From a virus: 24,866 nucleotides of DNA. The position numbers and the translations under genes are program-made. This document shows, one piece after another, positions 16,418 through 21,117 of this stretch. Under the pieces are notes generated by a model. That model was not told where the DNA came from. It was given only the letters and a program-made list of their open reading frames with translations, and did no database searches. The stretch spans positions 1 through 24,866 of the IMG/VR virus record IMGVR_UViG_3300028571_000007. One strand, given 5' to 3'. Numbering within the stretch: the first letter of the stretch is position 1; every line of letters starts with the position of its first letter.

Positions 16418-16743
16418 AATTATTGACTAGGCATTCAGTTGTGGTTTATAGATTAACTGATACAGAAGATGGAAATGAAATACTTGATGCAGAAGCTATT
16501 GAGTCTCGTACTGTAAGGTGCTTAGTTTCGCCTACAAACGCCTCTGTGGCATTTGATTCCTTTGGGGTAAATTCTATGCAGCCTATTATTATAACCTCTG
16601 TACCAAGTAATTTATTTGAAGTAGGGGGTAGAGTGGTTTGGCAGGGAGATTCTTATGCTATCAAAGGAATTAGTCTACCTTACCTTACTACTATTTCTGG
16701 ATTGGAGAATATTACTATTCTTTGTGAGAAGATAAATGACTAA
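16414..16743 (+). CDS. Head closure / stopper-like protein
   Basis: The 109-residue protein is a small beta-rich polypeptide (SVVVYRLTDTEDGNEILD..., VGGRVVWQGDSYAIKGIS...). Size, beta-barrel pattern and place directly after the connector fit SPP1 gp16-type stoppers, which close the portal channel and receive the tail. It overlaps both neighbours by 4 to 8 bases, so the neck proteins are translated as a coupled set. The family is inferred; no diagnostic motif is available for such small proteins. Confidence 0.6.
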   Translation: MKLLTRHSVVVYRLTDTEDGNEILDAEAIESRTVRCLVSPTNASVAFDSFGVNSMQPIIITSVPSNLFEVGGRVVWQGDSYAIKGISLPYLTTISGLENITILCEKIND

Positions 16744-17155
16744 TTATAACGTATTTAAAGAACAAATTATAGCTGATATTGATGAAGTTTGGGGCTTTAA
16801 TACCTATTTTGGTAAGCCTGTTAAGCCAATTACAGTTGAACATGCAGTAGTTTCTACTGAGATTCAAAGAAGTTATGGCTTACGACAAGTAGAAGAATTG
16901 TATATTTTTACCATTCGTGGTTCATTTACTACTTCTGGTTCAGTTGAAGGTTATTTAATGGATAAAATTGACTTATTGATGCAGAAACTATCACCTTATA
17001 GCTTAAATATCAATGATTTGCCTGAACCAATTCATTATGCTGGAATTGGTTATATGAATTATGTAAATACAATTCGTAGCATTGATAGAAACGATTCAGA
17101 TAAATTTAATGATATTGAATTGGTATTTGAAGTACGTTCTATGGTTTATTCGTAA
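16736..17155 (+). CDS. Tail terminator / completion-like protein
   Basis: The 139-residue protein has an alpha-beta pattern ending in a strong strand (NDIELVFEVRSMV), as in the lambda gpU / SPP1 gp17 tail terminator group. Those proteins cap the tail tube and join it to the stopper. It overlaps the previous stop by 8 bases, and its own TAA overlaps the next ATG by a base (TAATG). The next protein is the gp10-like one; in many phages the two are in the opposite order. Confidence 0.6.
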   Translation: MTNYNVFKEQIIADIDEVWGFNTYFGKPVKPITVEHAVVSTEIQRSYGLRQVEELYIFTIRGSFTTSGSVEGYLMDKIDLLMQKLSPYSLNINDLPEPIHYAGIGYMNYVNTIRSIDRNDSDKFNDIELVFEVRSMVYS

Positions 17156-17511
17156 TGTTTGATATCAGAAAAACTAAGCAAAGGCTAGATAAGTATAAAA
17201 ATGCTACTATCAATTCCTATTTTACGGCTATTAATTCGTCATATGAAGAATTAGGTAAATTAACCAAAGGTAATTTTATCTCTGGCTTAGCCACTAAGAG
17301 TAATTATAGTTTACCTATAAGACGAATCACTGGTGGCTTAGCCAATAGCTTGACTAAAGATAGAATTAATACTAATGTAAAATTAAGTATTGGGGTAAAC
17401 TATTGGAAGTATTTGAAAGTTTACCAAGAGAAAATTACACCTTTAGTAGTTAGGAAATTTAGTAAAGAATTTAACTTTTCACTCAGAAAAGAATTTAATA
17501 AAATTCGCTGA
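17155..17511 (+). CDS. HK97 gp10-like neck protein (tentative)
   Basis: The 118-residue protein is basic and helical. It has an N-terminal helix (DIRKTKQRLDKYKNATINSY), a middle with SIGVNYWKYLKVYQEKITPLV and a Lys/Arg-rich C-terminus (FSKEFNFSLRKEFNKIR). The pattern 'xVNYxxYLexG...R.f' is seen in HK97 gp10-type neck proteins, and position in the neck operon agrees. It is the last gene of this unit, and its stop lies 3 bases from the stop of the convergent HNH gene with no terminator between. Confidence 0.55.
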   Translation: MFDIRKTKQRLDKYKNATINSYFTAINSSYEELGKLTKGNFISGLATKSNYSLPIRRITGGLANSLTKDRINTNVKLSIGVNYWKYLKVYQEKITPLVVRKFSKEFNFSLRKEFNKIR

Positions 17512-17514
17512 AGG

Positions 17515-18027
17515 TTAATCTAAGTATTTAATCAATTCAGCTAAGGTTTCCTTGTTATCTTTTGCATACCCTATAACCAAATTGCAGTTTCTGCATAGTA
17601 TTCCCCTAACGTTTCCTGTAAGGTGATTATGGTCTATATGAATTTCTTTTTTTGGTAAATTATCGAAATCAACTTTACATCCTTTACATTTATTTTCCTG
17701 GATAGTTATTAAATCATTAAAATCAGAAACGGTAAACTGAATGCCATTCAGTTTGTAACCAGCTTTTCTGTAATTAATATTTAGTACTTTTTCTGGGTTT
17801 TTCTTTCTCCATTTAGTAAGAAGATTTTTTATAGATTCTGGGTTGTTCTTTCTCCATTTTTTACCAGCTTCTCTCATCTTTTCTGAGTTGGTTTTATAAT
17901 ATTCTTTTCTATATTTTCTTTTATACTCCGTATTTGCTTCAACTTTACAGTTATTACAGTATTTTTGGTTGGTTTTAGGAATAAACTCTGCTTTACAAGT
18001 TTTACAGGCTTTAGTTATTTGTTTCAT
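17515..18027 (-). CDS. Endonuclease VII-like HNH endonuclease, second copy
   Basis: The 170-residue protein parallels the gene across the join residue by residue. An N-terminal zinc ribbon has C8/C11 and C24/C27. A basic linker follows with two KWRK-NPE repeats (about 57-80), then the endonuclease VII domain with C114/C117, D132-H133 and C145/C148-N149. All catalytic residues are present, so it should be active. Family members cut branched DNA or act as free-standing homing nucleases. It is convergent with the neck operon, 3 bases away, and lies inside the span that ends at the terminator 18086-18125, as if inserted. The start follows CCTCTA by 7 bases. Confidence 0.9.
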   Translation of the reverse strand: MKQITKACKTCKAEFIPKTNQKYCNNCKVEANTEYKRKYRKEYYKTNSEKMREAGKKWRKNNPESIKNLLTKWRKKNPEKVLNINYRKAGYKLNGIQFTVSDFNDLITIQENKCKGCKVDFDNLPKKEIHIDHNHLTGNVRGILCRNCNLVIGYAKDNKETLAELIKYLD

Positions 18028-18040
18028 TCATCACTAGAGG
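18028..18040 (-). promoter_or_regulatory. CCTCTA-N7 start motif of the second HNH gene
   Basis: On the minus strand CCTCTA (complement of 18035-18040) precedes the ATG at 18027 by exactly 7 bases. The upstream bases are AT-rich and contain TATCCAGAAA, but no Shine-Dalgarno sequence. Confidence 0.6.
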
Positions 18041-18085
18041 AAAAATAAAATTACTTAATTTCTGGATAGGAAGATAAATATAATA

Positions 18086-18125
18086 GAAAAACCCCTTTAG
18101 GATTTCTCCTTCAGGGGTTATTTTT
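18086..18125. terminator. Bidirectional terminator between the orphan zinc ribbon and HNH genes
   Basis: AACCCCT (18090-18096) pairs with AGGGGTT (18113-18119); AGGA/TCCT forms the upper stem (18099-18102/18107-18110). Both strands have T5 runs. It ends the zinc ribbon transcript (-) and could also end neck-operon transcripts (+) that read through the antisense HNH gene. The AACCCCT core is shared with the terminator beside the other HNH gene (24626-24661). Confidence 0.85.
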
Positions 18126-18155
18126 GCGCCAACAGTTTTGCTTCACTTACTTCAA

Positions 18156-18344
18156 TTATATTGTAGTATCAATTTCAGATTTAGGGGCTTTCTTAACGTA
18201 TTTCTTAGAATATTCTTTAGCGTATTTTAGTCTAATTTCAGCTTTACAGGTTTTACAGTATTTTTGATTAGCACCTGTAGGAATATATTCATTGCTGCAC
18301 TTAGTACAGTTTTTGATTTTAATTATAAAGGGTAAAGTTAACAT
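18156..18344 (-). CDS. Orphan zinc ribbon, related to the N-termini of the HNH endonucleases
   Basis: The 62-residue protein has C13-x2-C16 and C30-x2-C33 with the intervening EYIPTGANQKYC. That matches EFIPKTNQKYC of the second HNH protein and EFTPKTHSKKYC of the first. After the ribbon comes a short basic helix (LKYAKEYSKKYVKK), and the catalytic domain is absent. It could be a decayed endonuclease, or a separate DNA- or RNA-binding module that competes with or regulates the nucleases. It has a good Shine-Dalgarno AAAGGA before its ATG, unlike the CCTCTA genes, and is preceded by a long structured leader with a hairpin reaching up to the Shine-Dalgarno sequence. An intact frame, ribosome site and terminator argue that it is expressed. 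Confidence 0.75.
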   Translation of the reverse strand: MLTLPFIIKIKNCTKCSNEYIPTGANQKYCKTCKAEIRLKYAKEYSKKYVKKAPKSEIDTTI

Positions 18345-18357
18345 AGTTTTGTATCCT

Positions 18358-18405
18358 TTTACCGGGGTGGGATTGGCTTATGAGTCCATGCTAGGCCCCG
18401 GTAAA
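18358..18405 (-). promoter_or_regulatory. Hairpin ending at the ribosome binding site of the zinc ribbon gene
   Basis: TTTACCGGGG (18358-18367) pairs with CCCCGGTAAA (18396-18405), a perfect GC-rich 10-bp stem around a 28-base loop. In the minus-strand RNA its 3' arm runs directly into AAAAGGA, the ribosome site of the gene at 18344, so folding could limit initiation. Confidence 0.65.
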
Positions 18406-18631
18406 TATTTTCTAGCCTAAAGATAATGTGGTTATAGTTACTAAATTAATTTCTTACTAAATTTCTCTATTCTAGGGCTTAAAGTACTCTAATGCGTGTT
18501 TGGAGTGGTTTAAGGTTGTAACCCTTCTAGAAACGAATTGTAGAGGCAAGAAGAGGTATATGTGGAGAGAATCCTGTCTCAAGGACAGAGAGTATCACAG
18601 AGTCAAGAGATAGGTATCTTCAGGAATAGCT

Positions 18632-18666
18632 TTACCTGGTTACAGGTTTGATACCAAACCAGGTAA
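18632..18666. promoter_or_regulatory. Nested hairpin in the leader/control region
   Basis: TTACCTGGTT (18632-18641) pairs with AACCAGGTAA (18657-18666). Within it GGTTTG (18645-18650) can instead pair with CAAACC (18655-18660). The two stems compete for 18657-18660, a switch-like layout also seen at 20672-20713. Confidence 0.6.
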
Positions 18667-18679
18667 GAATAACAGAAGT

Positions 18680-18746
18680 GGTAGATAGAATAACTTGTGG
18701 ACTAGCTAGTCAAGGACTAGAATGAATCACAAGAATGGTTCTATAG
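18680..18746 (-). repeat. Leader inverted repeat, copy 2 (pairs with 4529-4595)
   Basis: Bases 18680-18734 are the exact reverse complement of 4541-4595, with one mismatch at 18735 and matching bases beyond. Distance from the promoter-like box 2 is 49 bases here and 53 in copy 1, so promoter and leader seem to have been duplicated together and placed in inverse orientation. Confidence 0.9.
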
Positions 18747-18782
18747 AATATCAATAGAATATATGAAGAGAAGGACTTAGTT

Positions 18783-18851
18783 ATAGAATATATCTATAAT
18801 AGTCCTAATTGAATCTAATAACTCTTATGAACGCTACTACTTAGCTTCAAT
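18783..18851 (-). promoter_or_regulatory. Two-box promoter-like element, copy E3 (minus strand)
   Basis: Read on the minus strand: box 1 ATTGAAGCTA (18851-18842), 23 bases, then box 2 (18818-18783) with TTAGATTCAA and an intact ACTATTATAGATATATT core. It points at the structured leader and zinc ribbon gene. It is the most diverged copy, and the diverged positions show which bases are kept. Confidence 0.65.
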
Positions 18852-18961
18852 TTCCAGTTTCAATAGTTACAATTATTTCTTCTAATTTCTTATGGAATAT
18901 CCTCCTCTATATATTCAAATCTGCAACTATTAACTACAATATCATTAAGCTTTCGAATATC

Positions 18962-20320
18962 ATGACAAAAGAACTTTACACCTCAGCCCTAAATACTCTT
19001 CTTACCATTTCTAACTCTAAGAACGTAAAAGAAGAACTTTCTTTTATGCTAACTTTACTTATTCCACCCCACAAAGTCAAAGGTGAATTTGTTTCCTTAG
19101 AAGAAGAGTCTATTCCTTGTACATTTTTCACTAAGGAATTTATCAAACAGACTATAGGTGTAAATGTAAAGTCACCCCTTTCAGTTGTGAAGTCTTTATC
19201 TAGTACTTACGGCTTTGGTTTTGATGTGTTAAAATATAAAGAATCTAAAGCTACCGTAATCAGAATTACCAGCCTTCCAGAACCATTATTAAACTTAAAA
19301 GAAGAAATCTACGCTACCATGCCAAAAAATATTAAAATGAAAAATCTCGTAACCTATTCAGGGAAAGCAACCACAGGTGCTAAAATTTTCGAGTCTCTCG
19401 CCACTGGCGAAGATAAAATCTTGAAGAATCTAAATACCTATAAGAGACATTATCTCACTTTAAATGATGATGCAATTTGCGCAACTTATAATAAAGTTCA
19501 AGAAGATATTACCAATGGCGTTATCACCAAGGAAAATGCAGATATGGTACTTAATACTCTCCTACAGATGAAATCTATGCCACAGCCTAAATATAAAGCA
19601 GTAGAAGGTTCGCCTAGATACTATGCTTTTAACCAATCACCAGCTGCATTACCAAGAGAATATAGAAAACTTTACGCAAAAGAGATGAAGTCGGCCTCAT
19701 TTGACCTCAAATGTGCCCAGTATTTTATTGCTGTAAAAATTCTTAACCTTGATACAGCCCTTGCAGACAGAGTTGCTGCTGGAGAATCCCTCTGGACCAT
19801 TCTTGGTGATAAAATGGACAATAAACTCCAGAAAACCCACCTTAAAACTGCACTTTATGCACTTCTTTTTGGTGCTTCTGGTAAAGAATCTGGTGGTAGA
19901 GATAAAGTTATTATCAAAGAATGGCAGTCAGAAGGTGTTACTAACTCAGAAGAGTTGTTTAAAGAATTCCTATCTATTCCAGAAATAAATGAATTAGTAG
20001 AGAAGAGAGATGCAAGAATCAAAGAACTATCTAAGGCTTACAAGGTAGAAACAGTATTTAAAACTACTCATTATGGACTCAGTGGTGCTTCATTGCTTGC
20101 TTATGAGATTCAGTGTTATGAAGTTGCTTTAATGAAACCAATTCTTGAGTATATCTTCGGTTCCTCCAAATACGAAGTTGCCCTTTTCCTTCACGATGGA
20201 GTTTACATTCACTGCGCCTACAAAGATATGTATGATGGCCTTTACACTTCGCTTCAGAGAATCCTAGCTAAGACTGCTAAGAAACTCAACGTCACTGCAA
20301 TTCTTGAAAGAGAATTCTAA
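18962..20320 (+). CDS. Compact family A-type DNA polymerase (divergent)
   Basis: The 452-residue protein carries the three palm motifs in order. Motif A is SASFDLKCAQYF (244-255, D248). Motif B is KTALYALLFGASG (295-307), matching the family A pattern K-x3-F/Y-x3-Y/F-G. An inter-motif helix is YEIQCYEVALMKPI (381-394), and motif C is FLHDGVYI (409-416, H411-D412). SPRYYAF...LPREYRK before motif A is also seen in this group. The first 200 residues are not recognised, and no 3'-5' exonuclease motifs are visible. It is far smaller than Pol I or T7 gp5 and is the only replication enzyme found, so it probably copies the phage DNA with host helpers. A single-subunit RNA polymerase is a weaker alternative. 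There is no ribosome binding site at the ATG, and the frame is open upstream to about 18917, where CCTCTA-N7 ends. Confidence 0.75.
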   Translation: MTKELYTSALNTLLTISNSKNVKEELSFMLTLLIPPHKVKGEFVSLEEESIPCTFFTKEFIKQTIGVNVKSPLSVVKSLSSTYGFGFDVLKYKESKATVIRITSLPEPLLNLKEEIYATMPKNIKMKNLVTYSGKATTGAKIFESLATGEDKILKNLNTYKRHYLTLNDDAICATYNKVQEDITNGVITKENADMVLNTLLQMKSMPQPKYKAVEGSPRYYAFNQSPAALPREYRKLYAKEMKSASFDLKCAQYFIAVKILNLDTALADRVAAGESLWTILGDKMDNKLQKTHLKTALYALLFGASGKESGGRDKVIIKEWQSEGVTNSEELFKEFLSIPEINELVEKRDARIKELSKAYKVETVFKTTHYGLSGASLLAYEIQCYEVALMKPILEYIFGSSKYEVALFLHDGVYIHCAYKDMYDGLYTSLQRILAKTAKKLNVTAILEREF

Positions 20321-20342
20321 TAACCCACAAAGGATAAAAATT

Positions 20343-20561
20343 ATGAAAACAAAACCAAGCACCCGAATCTATCTAGTTTCCCCAGACTTAGACACCTTAG
20401 CATTAGAATTAATTGATGAAATTAGTTTCACTAAAGTCCATCCACATGACCTAGAAGCTTACAAAAACAATATGTCACCTTACCAAATCAAACTACGAAA
20501 CGAGGCGATAAAGGCTGAACTCTTTAGATTAGTTCAAGAACTAGGAAAAACCTTGAAATGA
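20343..20561 (+). CDS. Small protein after the polymerase, unknown function
   Basis: The 72-residue protein begins MKTKPSTRIYLVSPDLDTLALELIDEI and ends in a charged helix (YQIKLRNEAIKAELFRLVQEL). The frame is open to an ATG at 20304, but AAAGGA sits about 9 bases before the ATG at 20343, and the upstream extension overlaps the polymerase end, so 20343 is preferred. One of the few genes with a standard ribosome site. Being next to the polymerase and the repeat region, it could be a replication accessory or regulator; nothing in the sequence shows which. Confidence 0.7.
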   Translation: MKTKPSTRIYLVSPDLDTLALELIDEISFTKVHPHDLEAYKNNMSPYQIKLRNEAIKAELFRLVQELGKTLK

Positions 20562-20639
20562 AAATACTCCCTTAGCCAGAAAAGGGGAAAGAATGTTAAA
20601 AAAAGTCAAAAATTTTTTCATTTTATTCTTATCCTAACT

Positions 20640-20652
20640 CCTCTACTTATCT
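20640..20652 (+). promoter_or_regulatory. CCTCTA-N7 start motif before a seven-codon ORF
   Basis: CCTCTA at 20640-20645, seven bases, then ATG at 20653. Exact spacing with no gene behind it apart from a seven-codon frame. Confidence 0.5.
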
Positions 20653-20676
20653 ATGATTCATAAATTTAATTCTTAA
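20653..20676 (+). CDS. Seven-codon leader ORF (MIHKFNS)
   Basis: ATG ATT CAT AAA TTT AAT TCT TAA follows the exact CCTCTA-N7 motif. Its stop lies in the first bases of the hairpin at 20672-20713, a terminator follows at 20738, and the portal gene is 440 bases on. The layout resembles a leader peptide with an attenuator. It could also be the stump of a lost gene, or chance. Confidence 0.35.
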   Translation: MIHKFNS

Positions 20677-20713
20677 CTTTGTTTTTGTCCCAAAAACAGA
20701 AAACAAAGTTAAG
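20672..20713 (+). promoter_or_regulatory. Long hairpin with competing inner stem
   Basis: CTTAACTTTGTTTT (20672-20685) pairs perfectly with AAAACAAAGTTAAG (20700-20713). An inner stem TGTTTTTG/CAAAAACA (20680-20687/20691-20698, loop TCC) competes with the outer one. It begins at the stop of the seven-codon ORF. Candidate attenuator, cruciform or origin structure. Confidence 0.65.
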
Positions 20714-20737
20714 CTAATAGCTTATGAACATTCTATA

Positions 20738-20770
20738 AGATACACTTAATGACTAAGTGTATCTTTTTTT
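20738..20770 (+). terminator. Rho-independent terminator of the polymerase unit
   Basis: An 11-bp perfect stem AGATACACTTA/TAAGTGTATCT (20738-20748/20754-20764), a five-base loop and a run of T (20764-20770). A textbook intrinsic terminator for + strand transcripts from the polymerase and 72-residue genes. Confidence 0.92.
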
Positions 20771-20809
20771 CTGGGGGAAAAGCAGGCTACGCCTTGAAGT
20801 TGCCCCAGA
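20770..20809 (+). other. GC-rich structured element after the terminator
   Basis: TCTGGGG (20770-20776) pairs with CCCCAGA (20803-20809). Inside, AGGC-TAC-GCCT (20784-20794) forms a second small stem. It is a GC-rich island in AT-rich DNA, directly next to the T-run. No known RNA family was recognised; an origin or processing structure is possible. Confidence 0.5.
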
Positions 20810-20883
20810 TAAGGTAAACTATTTTTTAATTTTCTGAATAAAGAACATTACTAATTAAACTAATTCCTAACCCAATAAGATAA

Positions 20884-20963
20884 GTCTAAAGACTGTCTAA
20901 AGACTGTCTAAAGAAATAATTATTTTAATTTTGAACCTAAAGATGGACTAAAGTGGACTAATT
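20884..20963. repeat. Iteron-like repeats
   Basis: Unit GTCTAAAGACT starts at 20884, 20895 and 20906 (third copy shortened to 9 bases). Each contains the inverted repeat AGTCT-AA-AGACT or its near form. Two further direct repeats TGGACTA lie at 20944-20950 and 20954-20960. The surrounding 150 bases are very AT-rich. Iterons beside an AT-rich stretch near the polymerase gene fit a replication origin; an operator is the alternative. Confidence 0.6.
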
Positions 20964-21052
20964 TAGGGGTAATTTAATTAGTTAATTTAGAATTCTGTCC
21001 CCCATTCAGAAATAAGTTATATAGTAAAATATAATCACTTTTGAAATCTCCC

Positions 21053-21090
21053 CTATTTCCATGTCGTAAGACATGGAAATAGTTATTTTT
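21053..21090 (+). terminator. Terminator-like hairpin 28 bases before the portal gene
   Basis: A perfect 13-bp stem (21053-21065 with 21070-21082) closed by a GTAA tetraloop (GNRA type) and followed by TTATTTTT. It would stop upstream transcription, so the head operon must start between 21083 and 21118, or the hairpin acts as an attenuator. Confidence 0.85.
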
Positions 21091-21104
21091 ATACTAAATC
21101 ATTT

Positions 21105-21117
21105 CCTCTAGGTTACT
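21105..21117 (+). promoter_or_regulatory. CCTCTA-N7 start motif of the portal/head operon
   Basis: CCTCTA at 21105-21110, GGTTACT, then ATG at 21118. Only 22 bases separate it from the hairpin and T-run, which leaves almost no room for a normal leader. Confidence 0.6.

Larger units (their letters stand above)
18345..18679 (-). other. Non-coding leader region upstream of the zinc ribbon gene
   Basis: About 335 bases without a credible gene on either strand; only frames below 20 codons are present, such as one at 18491 (+). If element E3 starts a minus-strand transcript, this is a 5' leader with at least three hairpins: 18632-18666, CTGTC/GACAG near 18572-18586, and 18358-18405. No tRNA or known riboswitch was recognised. 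It may hold a small RNA. Confidence 0.5.
20562..21117. other. Non-coding region between replication and head modules, possible origin
   Basis: The 556 bases hold, in order, a seven-codon ORF, a nested hairpin, a terminator, a GC-rich structure, iteron-like repeats, an AT-rich stretch, a second terminator-like hairpin and the CCTCTA start motif of the portal gene. No other gene is credible here. Confidence 0.6.

Noticed and set aside
18358-18405. Hammerhead or other self-cleaving ribozyme
   Set aside because: The hairpin lacks the CUGAUGA and GAAA core of a hammerhead, and no other ribozyme core was recognised.
4344-18851. Site-specific invertase system acting on the inverted repeat
   Set aside because: No recombinase gene was recognised; only homologous exchange between the repeats remains possible.
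18962-20320. T7-like RNA polymerase
   Set aside because: Motif A (D-x2-C-x-Q-Y-F) is reminiscent, but motif B with Y299 at the F/Y position and the short length fit a family A DNA polymerase better. Kept only as a weaker alternative.
20304-20342. Upstream ATG for the 72-residue protein
   Set aside because: It lies within the end of the polymerase gene without a ribosome site, while AAAGGA precedes the ATG at 20343.
20770-20809. tRNA or tmRNA fragment
   Set aside because: The length and stems do not form a cloverleaf, and no T-loop or CCA context is present.
20884-20963. CRISPR array
   Set aside because: Units are 11 bases and directly adjacent without spacers, and no cas genes are present.
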